Part shown: piece after piece, positions 25,201 to 37,120 of the stretch
How the letters are laid out: every line of letters starts with the position of its first letter
Numbering within the stretch: the first letter of the stretch is position 1
NCBI GenBank assembly: GCA_034620365.1
Contig: JAQGEQ010000071.1
Span: 3,844,001 to 3,908,000 of the forward strand
Length of the DNA: 64,000 bases
Source of the DNA: Pegea sp. RAD2-039
Lineage: Eukaryota; Chordata; Thaliacea; Salpida; Salpidae
Reading direction: 5' to 3'
Program-made: the position numbers and the translations under genes
The notes under the pieces: generated by a model
The model's input: only the letters and a program-made list of their open reading frames with translations
Told to the model about the DNA's origin: nothing
Databases searched by the model: none

Positions 25201-28200
25201 GTGACTTATTTCAGGTGATCTTTTAGGAGGATCAGGAGTAAAGACACAACTGTGTCCAACGGTGAAAATGTGAGATTAGGCAAAGTCCAGTTTGATGCGG
25301 GACAGATATGCCGAAAGAACAACAATTGTTATTGTACCCTGCCAAGTGATACAAAAAGTAAAAATTTCAAATTTATTTGAAAAATACGAAAATGGCTTCG
25401 AAGTCATTTCGATTCCACTTTTGAAAAAAGCCATTTTCTCCGATTTTCTCATGAACATTTGAAACAGCTGATTAAGATTTCACAATTACTTTTCTTGGGA
25501 GGGGGGGGTATTCTACGAAACGGTCCGATGACCTGGGACAGTGGACGGATTGTAAGTTGTCTGTCGGATTATAGTTAGGAAGACTTTTCGCGCTCGATAG
25601 ATTTCCATCTCGTCATCAAAGACACGATTTGTCGCGCTACATCACTAATCGAGCTTCTTTTATCTTCAAGTTGGTCGTCAATGGTTAAGCACATTGAACT
25701 TAAGAAAAGGAGTCTCAAAGATTGATGTAGATCTTTATACGACATTAAGGACTCGTTGGAAGAAGATGATCGCTGATGAAGGAAACAAGTACTAAATAAC
25801 CAATCACGTGATTCCTATTTAAATATTCAATTTTTGTAAATAGAAGAAATACAACTTTTCAAGTAAAGACATCATTTCATCAATCTTATAGCTTCACTGC
25901 ATCTTCAACTCTCTACTGGCCCCAAGTGGCTGATTCGAAATCTTACTACTTCCTGCCAACACTAGTTGGCCAACGATCAGTAAGTCCCACTTCTGATCTT
26001 TTCATAAATCTAATCTTTAAATCAACAGCAACTTAAGATTAAAATCCAAAATCCATCTGACCACTTTCTCATCGTTCAAATCATGTCCTTGTCCTATTAC
26101 TCTGAACCTTCGGTCCTATTGGACAGTTTGAACTTGACAGATGCGGTCCACGATAACGACTCGGATGCTTTTCAAATCCAAACTCTACAAGAAGCGGTAG
26201 TTGAACTTTTTTGGCTTTTTTCACTTGTGTCATCAAATTGATCTTCAGATGGAGCATGACATGATCTGGTTGAGATATTCTTTCCGTATCCATAACAACG
26301 AATGCATCAGTAACGAGAATTGTAAAATCCTTTTTCTGTATCCAAGAGAGATCAAATCAATCCCAATCACGTACAGTCCTCTTACACGAGGCAAGCACTC
26401 TTCTATCTTCCTCATCAGGTACCCTGGGACTCTTAATGATCCCAATATAATCATTCCGACCACAGAAACAACCTGACAGTCGTGGAAACAGTGAAGTTGG
26501 AAGGGACTGGATTTGTGAGAGAACTTAGTATCGATTCCAGCATCTCTAACACACCCTCTAACTACCTTCAAATGCACTTCACGAGAGAAATGCTCCAAGA
26601 CTGCCGACGTAAACCTCCATCACTAGTCACGTGATCACCACTGGTCTAATTACTGGTCTTGTAGCTGGTTCAGATCCGGTCATGACCATGGAAAAGAAGT
26701 TTATGGTCAAAAACCTCAGCCCTCTTGTCATGGTCATCTTATATGTTTCAATCGAAGACTCGTTTTGTGGAGGATACGGATTCGAAATTATGAATTGTAG
26801 TTTAATGAAGTTGCTACATCCAAATGAGACACAAGAGATTACAATCAGGTGCTCCTCAAACCTCGCCAATTACTTCTTTTAAACATTATCTGGTAGATAT
26901 TCACCGGATTTCACGAGCTCTTTAGTCACCAGAAGCTTCGTCATCGTCACTAATGTCCTCTTCAACTTCGTCATCAATGTCACAATACCTCACGACCTAC
27001 TAGCCGACTGCCAGGCCCTTGTCCCGCGGCCCACCTGGGAACGACAACTTCATACCCTGGTCTCTATTTCCTTGGCAACAATCTTCATCATCACAATTTG
27101 CTTCGCTTATAAAGAGGTGACGTCATCTAGTGTATGAGATCATCAACGTGACGTCATTACTGCAGGCCATATATCAGTGGCAGATCACCGTCCCAAACAA
27201 CGATCTTCTCAGCACACTGCTTCGCGCGGAAATGACGTCACAACTGAAAGTATTTGATCTGAAATCAATTACCAAGGATTTCGGCCCCCCTGACCCTCGA
27301 AGAGCCCCAAAACGTTCCTACTCCTTCTTCTACAAGTATTTTCACCACTAAATGGCGCTGTATCGCGTTGATGACGTATTTGCAGTTTTGTTTCATCGCT
27401 TCGTGCGCTCATCACTCGTAGCCGACGTTTCATTCGCTCCTTAGTGATGAAGACATCATCGCCCAGATTATTCACAATGACGTCACTTCGCGAGAAAATC
27501 CGCCGGATGTCACCATTTCGACGTCCGCGTCGCCGGAAGTCGATCTCACCTCAACAGATATCGGAGCTGGCCGCTGCGTGCAACACCGCTGTCGAAAGTG
27601 ATGACGTCATCGTGTCGCCGCCACCTCCACCCCGTCCTAAACCAATCAACACTCAATCATCAGCAAAACGATCTCGTCAACGCACGCCGATGACGTCATC
27701 GTCGATACATCATCGCAAGTCGTCATCGCGATCGAAGAAAGTCCGATCGGTGACGCCATCAATAATTACTGATGACGTCACAACGTCGATAACGTCACGC
27801 AAGTCTTTGGTGAAGAGTTGCGAAGCGGTTGTGACGTCATCAATCACAAGTGACGTCATTAAACCGAAAAAGCAATCAACGCCGGTGACGTCATCAGTGG
27901 AGCGTGTTTCGAGTGAAGAGGATTTGCGAGCAGCTGGAAAGGTCTTCATCAATTAGGAAATTTGATCTTTTAACTATTTGAGACTTTTTGACGGATGCAG
28001 AGCGCTGATCATAAGAAAGAATTGCGACGAAAAGCGTCCTCTAGTGACAAGAAGTTGCCTTACAAGATGTCGTCATCTGATAATTCTCATAAAAGCACAT
28101 GGCAAGCTGTGACGTCATCACCGCCACTTCCAGCTTCCAAAGAAGATTTTGAAGTAGATTCTGGATGTTGGGATCCGGTAAGAAGATCTGTTGATCCACG

Positions 28201-29057
28201 GAGGAAGCTCTCTCCTGCTCCTTGTAGACGCGAGAACGCTTGGAAAGGTTTGTGGATTTTGATCTTTCTGATCTTATTCTAATCTGTATCTTTAGGAAGA
28301 TCATTGTCGACGGAGGAGCAAACACCTCCAATTTTCAGCAATCTTCAGATCACTCGTGATGATCTTCATCCTGATTACAACTTCTCCGTCTTTTCTTCTC
28401 ATGGTTCGAACTCTGAATATTCATCAGAATCTTATCGGAAGACTTTTTTAGATTCCAGTAAAGTTCCTCCGGTTCCTCAGAATCCAAAAGATCGGGAAGA
28501 GATCCCGCAATGGAGTGTTTTCGGGGAGTCTTCTTTTGATTTTGTGGGAGGTTTGTATCTTCAATCCAAAGATCTTTATTTGAAAATCTTCATCTAAAGA
28601 CATACATCGAAGTCGGACGCGGCAACTTCTCGAAATCAGCCAAGATCCTCAGTTTATGAGATCATCAGCATCTCGTTGGGGTCTCAATCCAATCCAACCT
28701 CCAAGATCGATCCCAGCTCCTCCGGGATTATCAAGACCCACATCCCAATCACCTCTTTCATCTCAACAAGATCTTCAGTGGCCAACTTCCAACTTTCCAA
28801 CTCAATGGAAGTCGATCTTGACGAGAAGAGGGACCCCTGAGGAAGCTCTCCTAGAAACAAACCTGAGACGTGATGACGTCACTAAACAATCGTCTACCAC
28901 TCACGCGATCTGGTCGGTTAGCAACGCGGTTACTATGGACGAGAACAGAGAAGCAGTGACGGTGAGATATAGAGTTGGTTGAGGTTGATGTTGAATTGAA
29001 TGATTTTAGGAGGATCCGCTGGGACTTCGGAGTATTTGGGATCCGAGAGAAAGATGA
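22247..29057 (+). CDS. TMEM131: TMEM131-like transmembrane protein, more than 30 small exons, 5' exon(s) missing
   Basis: TMEM131 is a single-pass ER/Golgi protein; its lumenal Ig-like (PapD-L/ASPM-like) domains bind procollagen and its cytosolic tail binds TRAPPC8 for collagen secretion (family knowledge). The exons join with GT-AG introns and matching phases. Diagnostic blocks in order: FHPPFLNFGSK-SVGM, VYVFNPSQ, HASFFENK-ILKPGENTSFEAVFL, LFGVGLESEFRL, METLDFGTMRTN, FPPSFPG, NPSDHFLIVQIMSLSYYSEPSV, NNLTVVETVKLEGTG, GGYGFEIMNC and YSPDFTSS. Then comes VPRPTWE with a hydrophobic helix (about 27050-27116) and a basic, Ser/Pro-rich cytosolic tail (27386-28961) ending SIWDPRER. The first recognised exon is 22247-22317. 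Many introns are 46-62 bp. An 8-bp tandem duplication (23881-23896) breaks the frame in one exon, and a G-run near 25498 may hide another indel. Exon structure at 25368-25720 is uncertain. TGACGTCA occurs about 24 times. Confidence 0.9.
23881..23896. repeat. 8-bp tandem duplication breaking a TMEM131 exon
   Basis: GACCAATT is present twice in a row. Upstream codons (..KEDDQ) and downstream codons (LPFKARVLEG) are in different frames, and deleting one 8-bp copy joins them. Confidence 0.8.
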
Positions 29058-31380
29058 AGACCCTATGAGATCCTCTTGCAAAGAAACGGAAATGATTTTG
29101 ATTAAAAATAAAATTGTTAACTTGACAAGTTGTTGCTAGGCAACTGAAAGTAGACAGCTGTTTTCCAGTTGCTGCTACTTGCTCACTTTAAAAAGATTCA
29201 ATTTAGTTTCAGATGCTGATAGTTTAACAGGAAAGTGAAAAAAGTTTCATTTCACAATAGAACTTCCTTTTTATTCAAATCTATTTCCTTTTATTAATAT
29301 TATATCGAAATTGTTCAATAGAGTTAATCAAAAGATGAGCTATTAGCCGAGAATTTAAACAATTAATTCAGAAGATGTAGCTCTCAGTCCTTCTTCAACC
29401 GGATGCTGCCAACTAATCTTTCAACAATTTACTTTCGATAATTTTGAATCCAACTTAGATTAAAATTTTTTAAAATTCTTTTTAGTAAGAATCGATGCAA
29501 GATGACGAAATCTTGACTAGTGGCGAATAGTTGTTGGCAAATTACATCAAGTTGCTAACAAATAATTTATGAATAATATTTCATTTGAACAGTTGGTATT
29601 TTGCTTGAAAATTTCATCATCTTTAAAACACTTTTCACAAAAAACTGATTAGCTGAGTTGGCTTCTGATTTCATTAAAAAGTTATATCATAAAAACCCAT
29701 AACACGACATTGATTCGAAGAATCTTTAGAATCAAAATTATATTATTTCGAAGGTCATATGGGTCAGATAAATTGTTTTATCTTTAAAAAAATGTTTGTT
29801 GATTCTATAAAAGTAGATGCAACTTTAGCTTATGATTTTACTAGCTGTTCAAACCGACATCAACTTATACAAGACTGTTACTCTCACAATACTTTGGGTC
29901 TGAATCCTAGATCTTATTCAATCGCCACTACTTCTGGTTCGTTTCCACAAAAGCTGCCTCCGCAACATCTTACACATCGATTTGTTGTATCCTTACAGCC
30001 ACTGTACTTGTTAGAGTTAAGTTAACCAGCATCAAAAGCATTTTCACGAAATACAGACTTCGCTTGCTCAGTCACTTTTAGAGAATAGAGAAGAATCAAT
30101 TACTCAAAAATCTATTGCATGAGGGAGATCTCATCTGGCTACAGAGATAGAAGTACTCCAAAAAAAGAGTCAAAGACCTTAGAGTAAAATTCTTCCCAGA
30201 AGCAGCTGCGAATACAATCCACTTAGACGTCTCAGTTTGCAACGTATCGTGCAGCATGGAGAAATTTTATCAACATTTTGTCAGCATGTTTTGTGAGTGA
30301 AGCCAGTGCCGCCACTACAAAAAAAGAAGAAAGTGCAAGAAGAATAAACACACTAATGTCACAAGTTAATGCATTAACCACACCCCTGTTGAAAGTTCAG
30401 CTTTGTTTAAAAATAAGGTTGCCTCAAATTATAACTTATAACCCAAAAGTCTTCACAACAATTAAAAACTTTAAATTAATTCAAAACTTATTACAACAAA
30501 GCAGTTGGCAAACAATATTTCATTTCAAAAATATATATTTCTATTATCAGCTTATAATTCAAAAGCCAATTTGGTACAAATACTTCGGATTAATGTTTTT
30601 CGTAGTAAATACTGACTCATATTTTTTTGGTACCGTTCAGGCAAATTTAATTGCAAACATATTCAACAATTTATGCAAACTTTTTTCTGATAATTTTTTT
30701 CTACTGTTAAGAATTAAATGCTTTGTTTTTTATTATTGCTAAGAAGTATTTACTTGTTGTATATGCAATATAAATAAATATCAATTTAACTTCTTACATA
30801 ATTGTGTAAAAATGAATATTTTTTTATATCCTTTAAATTAGAATAATCGTTTTTTTTTATTTTTAAAGATTTTAGCAAACTTTTTATTTATCAACAAATG
30901 TTATGAAGAACATTTTCTGAACAATTTGATTTAAATTCCATTTTTTTCTAAACATATAGTTATATTACTTTTTTTTAAACAAATTATTTATTTATAATAA
31001 TTTTATGGTGACAACTTTTAATTAAATTTGATAAATATTTATAAATCCTAATATAAGTAACTTGCTTTCAACTTTTCATCAGTAATTTTTATTGCATTTA
31101 TTTTAACATTTGTTTAACAAAATATTCTTAGGATATGATTTCCCTAAACTACATTTAATTAATAAAAATTATCTAACAGAAATATTAGCTTCTTGATTTC
31201 AAATTTGTTCAACTTTTATTTGTTATATAAAAAATTTAAGTAAAATGTTTATAAATTAATCATTTTAATTTGTAGTTAGTTTTTTGTTAAACCTTCAACA
31301 TAACTTGACAAGTTTTAATCAAAAATACTTTGAAATATTTATTTATATGTGTTTAATTTGTAATATTATGTCCTTATCAG
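29058..31380. other. Gap between TMEM131 and LETMD1
   Basis: Mostly AT-rich. An X-box-like palindrome, GTTGCTAGGCAAC, lies at 29132-29144, 75 bp after the TMEM131 stop. The stretch 29750-30400 is less AT-biased and has short open frames (88 and 154 residues) that I do not recognise. They could be a decayed mobile element or a missed exon. Confidence 0.5.
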
Positions 31381-31395
31381 AGACTATTACTAGCG

Positions 31396-32433
31396 ATGAA
31401 TTTACGTTCTGTCTTATTTATAAATAAACTTCATTTAAACTTTCGGTTATCTGGAAGCTTTATTAACTCACATGATGTAACCATCAGAAAGTATTCTTTT
31501 GACAACAGTAAACATCCATGGATACGAAAGTTTGAAAAGTATAAAGCTAAAACTATTTTTCTTTATGAAAAATTTGTTCCAATTTCAATCAGAAAAATTG
31601 CTAATAGATTATCAATTGGTGCAAAAAATGAACTACAAAATGCTAAAGATTATAAAAAAGCGAGGAACAAAACATCACTACAATCACTTACCTATAAAGA
31701 GTTGATGAATGCTAGTAGCTTCAAAAGAGATGGATTCAAATCAGCTATCATCTTATTTATCTCAGTGATACCATTTGGTTTTTGGCTATTATGGATTCCA
31801 ATTATTGTGTTTCCTCGTACAATGTTTCCAAGAAGTTTCTGGTCACCAACCCAAAGAGCCCATTTCCTACCAGAGAATCATTTGAAACGAATGGAACAAT
31901 ATGATGTTGTAATTAGTCATATGAATTATCATACAGTGAATAGAGAAGTGAATGAAAATGAAAGACAACTTCTTTGTAAAATCACAGATAGTATCAATAA
32001 AGGTCAACTAATTACAAACCAACAATTACTTCCTTTTAAACTAATGTGTCGTCATCATCCTTTTGATCTATCCAACTCTAATTTTCTTCTTGTCTTCTCT
32101 TTCACTCAATTAGTTGAAAGATCAAGTCTTGGAGGTCTCAGATGGATATACCCTCGTCTTCAGGATGCTGCTTTTGATATCATTGAACTTGATAAGAAGC
32201 TAATAAAAATGAAAATTGGGAATTTGGGGGTAAGGGAACTTGAAGAAGCAGTTTGTATGAGAGGTTTGAATGGTTCTGTGTTATCATATGACGCAAACAA
32301 ATATTGGTTAAATAATTGGTTGAAATTAAGTAGAGATTGTGACCAAAATGATGTTTCTTTTATCTTACATGCCATGGTTTTATTGTCATATAATTACACT
32401 GAACTAAAATATCAACGAAGAAACTTTGGTTAG
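31396..32433 (+). CDS. LETMD1: LETMD1, LETM1 domain-containing protein 1 (intronless)
   Basis: Single 345-residue open frame, near the family length of about 360. LETMD1 is a mitochondrial membrane protein with a LETM1-type ribosome-binding domain, linked to mitochondrial organisation (family knowledge). The N-terminus is basic and hydrophobic, as in a mitochondrial presequence (residues 1-35). A hydrophobic segment (about residues 114-137, AIILFISVIPFGFWLLWIPIIVF) is the membrane span, followed by FPRTMFPRSFWSPTQRAHFL, a family hallmark. The LETM1-like domain follows (LSNSNFLL to the GNLGVRELEEAVCMRGL block). A TTATCAG acceptor sequence ends 15 nt before the ATG, consistent with trans-splicing or a 5' UTR intron. 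It is intronless while most neighbours are intron-rich, so it could be a retrocopy, but the frame is intact. Confidence 0.9.
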   Translation: MNLRSVLFINKLHLNFRLSGSFINSHDVTIRKYSFDNSKHPWIRKFEKYKAKTIFLYEKFVPISIRKIANRLSIGAKNELQNAKDYKKARNKTSLQSLTYKELMNASSFKRDGFKSAIILFISVIPFGFWLLWIPIIVFPRTMFPRSFWSPTQRAHFLPENHLKRMEQYDVVISHMNYHTVNREVNENERQLLCKITDSINKGQLITNQQLLPFKLMCRHHPFDLSNSNFLLVFSFTQLVERSSLGGLRWIYPRLQDAAFDIIELDKKLIKMKIGNLGVRELEEAVCMRGLNGSVLSYDANKYWLNNWLKLSRDCDQNDVSFILHAMVLLSYNYTELKYQRRNFG

Positions 32434-35400
32434 CTTTGTAACCAGCTTCTTTCATCAACTACTTCTATAAATTGATCTTTCAAACAAATGTTTTAATTCT
32501 ATCACCTTTTCTGTTTTCTTCTATTTATTCTTAATTCATTTTTCTGCAATTAAATTTGTTTGGAACTAATTCATTTTGAACTTTTCACTTTTTCTCAAAT
32601 ATAATATTTTCAAAAGCTCTTATATTTCGTTTGTGAAAATATTGGGGATTGGAATTAATAGTCGAGGCAGTAGATGGAAGAAAGTTGACATTCATACTTC
32701 TTGCCTGCGCATGCGCTTTTATCAATGCGGAGTACAGATGCTCTGAACTATCTTCCACTTATATTCACTGTCCAGTCAACAAATTGTATTTTTTCTGTTT
32801 TTTCTCCCATATTCGACGCAACTACAAAGCAATGAAACTATTTATCTGATCATCTGAAGAAGATGCTTTCTCGCGATGTAATGCAACGCAAGAGTTAGAT
32901 TGAAACCATCACATTTCACAAATTGCACAATAAACTTCAATAAAATAGTTGACATCATTAAAGAGGTATTTCTTCGAGAAAAACCAAATTATACAAACTA
33001 ATCTAAACATACAATCCTTCCAAATTTTGTGAGTAAACATTTGCACCTAAAAATACTCTTAAATTTTATGATGTTTTGATATAAGGAAGTTTATTTAATT
33101 AAAAGTTTCAGGGTGTCAAGCTAAACTAATCATAAATCAACTTGTATAAATTAAAACCATAAAATTTGTCATTAAACAATTACACAGTAAGTTTAAGTTG
33201 TGAAAAGGTTTTCTTGAAGTTAATGAATGATTTAAGGTGGTGTAATTTACTGACGAAAGTGAAGGTTAAGTTTCGGAAACTAACTATTTACTTTTCTTAT
33301 CAAAACTTGTTTAATTACTTGAAACAATTTGAAGATCGTCATTCAGATAAGAAATTATCTTACAATACTCCGATAAGATAGGAATCGGTTTGAACAAAAC
33401 TGATAGATTTCGATTATCGTGGTATTCTATTTTAAGAGTTTTACGTAAGTTTGTAATTCTAAAAATTAGTTGAAAATAAAAGATAATATTCGAATGAAAT
33501 AGTTTGAATATTTTTGTGAATCAGTTTGAAAATGTCAGTTGATAAATAAAAAGAGAAATAAAAAAAGTTGAAATAATAAAAATATCCAAAAACTTCACGA
33601 AAAGTTGACAACAGTAAAATTCAATTGAAGAAGATATTTATTCTTGTAAAATAGATCTTTGATACAATGTAGTAAAGTTTCTAGTTTCCTCTTATTAAAT
33701 TACAAATCAAATATTTGAGCAAAATCAAAATATGGAATATTCTATCTATCACAAGTAAAAAGCAACAAAAATAATATTTTTGTTGTTTACTCATTTAAAA
33801 GTAATCCTTAAAAATATGACTACTGTAAAAAGCTTTCACCTTAAAAAGTATCTTTAACTCAAAATAGAAATCTTAACATTTATATCTTACTTCAATTGTA
33901 ATAATTGATCTAAGTACAAAGATTTGTCGAGTATTTTACATTTATTGTTGAATCTTTAAATCTAAGTCAATACCAAACGGAAATCGGTCGAGATTGTAAT
34001 TGATGCTTACTGCTTGCTTCCAAAGTAAGTGACGCCAGTAAGGGGATGATAGACGTTTCAAATCTAGGAAAAGCACTTCAAATTAAGATCATAGAAGAGA
34101 AGAAGGACTTACAATGTGATCATGATAAAGATGTTTACTTTTGATGTTTAAAATTTGACTGATGATTAATTTTAACAACTTATTTTGTTGCTTCAGATTA
34201 ATTTTATTTTACTCTCATGAAACTGTTTAATCTTCTCTTCCAATTTCCGTTCAATCATTTTATTAGAATAAATAAATATCCAAGTATCTTGTTTTCATCA
34301 TAATGAGTCATTTTTTAATAAAACTATCAAATAATTTTATAAAAATGAATATTTTTCTAGATTATCAAATAATTATCTAAAGAGTGTTTTCTGGTGATTA
34401 TCAAAAAGCTTGAATTGCTGAATCTAAAACTTCAATTCTGCTGCAATAAATTCGGAGATTTTAAAAGTTTTAGAACAAAATATCAAAAGATTTTCTTTAA
34501 TTGTTGGTAACAGAAAAAGTCATCTAAAATGAAGTTTCAAAATATGAAAGCAAAAAGCTGATTAAATATAAATTGTAGATAATGATCATAGAAGCTAAGG
34601 AATCAACAACAAGATTCTATATAACTTTTCAGATTGGTCTCCAATTGGCTAGACATAAATCAAACAAACAAGAGTAAACAAAAGACATCAAGTTTTATAA
34701 ATCATTTTTCGACAACTGAAAATACTTGATCAAAAATTTCAACTAATATTTCATTTTGTAGCTTTTTACAAAAGCTTTATTTACATCTCTAAGAATTTGT
34801 AAAAATATTAAAGATGCATTCCAAAGTTTATTAATTTTTTCAAGTGTGAGTTAAAGAACATATTTGTTTCTACATACCTTGTGTTAGCCCAGAATCAAAT
34901 TTACTTTACAGTGATTAATTTTTGTAACATATGATTAGACAAATTTTCTATTTGCTTATGATTATGAAGCCAGATAAAAAAAACACCAAAAAATACTTTA
35001 AAACTTAAAAGAAATTCTTTGTTAAATTGATTTATAACTTGTAATTAAAGGTTTTTTTCACAAACTTTTTTTTTAAATTGCGAATTATAATTAATATTAA
35101 GATTTTATTAGTTTTAGTTTCTATTTGTTTTGTTAATATAAAACAACCATTTACAATTGATTTAATTAATAAAGTTGGCTTTCAAAATAACAGAACAATT
35201 TGTGAGAAAGTTACTTAAAAAGGATACAAACAAAAAAGCATAAATTAGACTTTCAAACTAATATTTACTTTCAGTTTTGCCTAAATTTCCAAATTATTGT
35301 AAACAAGTTTTACTGATATACAGTTAAAAAATTAGTTTTTCAAATTTGAATTTAAGTCAGATTTTCACAACTTAATATTTATTTACTTTAGTTTTTTAAC

Positions 35401-36640
35401 AATTAAAGAAATGCCAAATTTATTCGAAATTTTTTTAACTTCCAATTTTCATGCTTTATATCAAATCTTTGGTTATTTTACAATTCTAAGAAGGTACAAA
35501 GTAATTGCTAAAAGTCACTAAGGTGTTATAATATTAAGAGAAGTATTATGTTTTAAACAGTAGAAATAATATTTGTGATGTAAAATTAGAAGGTTGATTA
35601 ATAAATTTGTTGTTTGCAAATAAGATATGAGTTACCCTTAAGGTCAAGTTTTATAAGAAATTAATTTAATGGCTCCGTTTGACAGCTACTTAATTCAATA
35701 TTTACTTACTCAAAAATAGACTTTTAAAACAGTTTTTTAAAGGTTGTAAATTTTCAACTAAAATTTTTTAATCAAATTGATATAAACAAATAAAGAAGAT
35801 GTTTAAATGACTAGGACAACAGTTAATCACTAATCTACTATTTCAATTACTAATTTTAGAGTTTACTTATAAATATAGGTTTCAAAGTTTGTTTTATTAG
35901 CTAGTAACTTTTTTTATAAGTATTTAAAAAATCTAATTTTAGCAAGAAATCAAATATTAACTAATTTACACCAAAATTACTCTGATAGTATTTTTTATGT
36001 CACTGTTTTTGTTATTTTCTACTGATAATTTGATATCAAAAGCATATCACAGTCTTTTTTAGCCAGAAAGTTTACCAAACATATTTTTGAAATAAGTAAA
36101 TAAAACTTAGAATTCAATTAAATTTGAAAAATATGCTTTTAAAGCTCTCTTTCATCTCAAAAAAAACTTTTTTATCAAATAGAGCTCATGAGCTTAATTT
36201 TATAAAACAATTTTGTTAAGAATTGATATTTAATATTTCTAATTAATTTGTATTAAATTTTGACAGCTGAACAAAAATCCAATTTCCGCTAGGTGGCAGT
36301 AGCAGTGTCTATTTAGTTTTTCACTTCTTTTACATTTAAACTAGCTTCAGTGAAACCTTCATTCAACAAGAAATGAGTTATTGAAACAGTTACAGAAATA
36401 TAAAAGAAAGTTTTATCTCATTTGTATAGAGCAAAGTATATTAATACAGAAACTGTTTATTTAGCGAAGTAGGAAGTTTTAGGATAAAAGTTTTTTTGAC
36501 AAGTTCAAGGTATAAAGTTTGTTTTTTTTTTTATTTAAAATTTAGAATAAAAATTTCGATTAAAGTCCAGCTCAGTGAACATTTATTACTTTTCAAATTG
36601 AAAATTTTCCAATTTGAAATAAAAATAAAAAGTTTTTAAT
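32434..36640. other. AT-rich region downstream of LETMD1
   Basis: Mostly AT desert. 32640-32945 is less AT-rich and ends with AATAAACTTCAATAAAATAG. It may be the 3' UTR or polyadenylation region of LETMD1 or a decayed mobile element. Nothing else is recognisable. Confidence 0.5.
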
Positions 36641-37072
36641 AAAACAAACAAGTCGTGACGTCAGCAAGTTAGTTGTTGACACTGGCTGAGTGGGTGGGCG
36701 GCTGGGCGGTGACTTTGACCATTTTGGACTTTGAGGGCCGCAAATTTAACAGAAAACTTCTCGTTCGATAAGTGACGTGATCAGTGAAGTGTGACAGATT
36801 CAAAGGTCTCGGTGGTCACGTGACCAGACGGTGAAATAACCAAAAGTCTTCAAACGCCGACTAATCCTCGGGAGACGGGCTTCGATTAATTGCGCTGTGC
36901 TCTTCAATTGTTGCCATGGCAACATATCACCGGTGTTGCTATAACAACGCGAGATGGTTTCCGTTTGCAACCAGATGCTTGTCTCAACTCTCTTCAAATC
37001 TTCAAACAGCTCTTTAATCTTTGCAGAGAGTTGTTAAAGTGGTAGGGAAATCCCCTGAATTGATGCTACTAG
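36641..37072 (+). promoter_or_regulatory. Probable FHDC1 upstream/promoter region
   Basis: Base composition changes abruptly from AT desert to GC-richer sequence. It contains a TGACGTCA site (36656), a G-rich GGGTGGGCGGCTGGGCGG stretch (about 36690), a perfect X-box palindrome (36910-36923) and a second X-box-like motif (36935-36948). No exon is evident. The assignment as promoter is inferred from position. Confidence 0.5.
36910..36923. promoter_or_regulatory. Perfect RFX X-box palindrome
   Basis: GTTGCCATGGCAAC, a perfect 14-bp inverted repeat matching the RFX-family X-box consensus, about 200 bp upstream of the FHDC1 ATG. A weaker copy, GTTGCTATAACAAC, follows at 36935-36948. X-boxes commonly mark ciliary genes. 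Confidence 0.6.
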
Positions 37073-37120
37073 AGTTTACAAGAGTCAGAAAACGATGCAG
37101 AAAGTGAAGAAGATCTGAGA

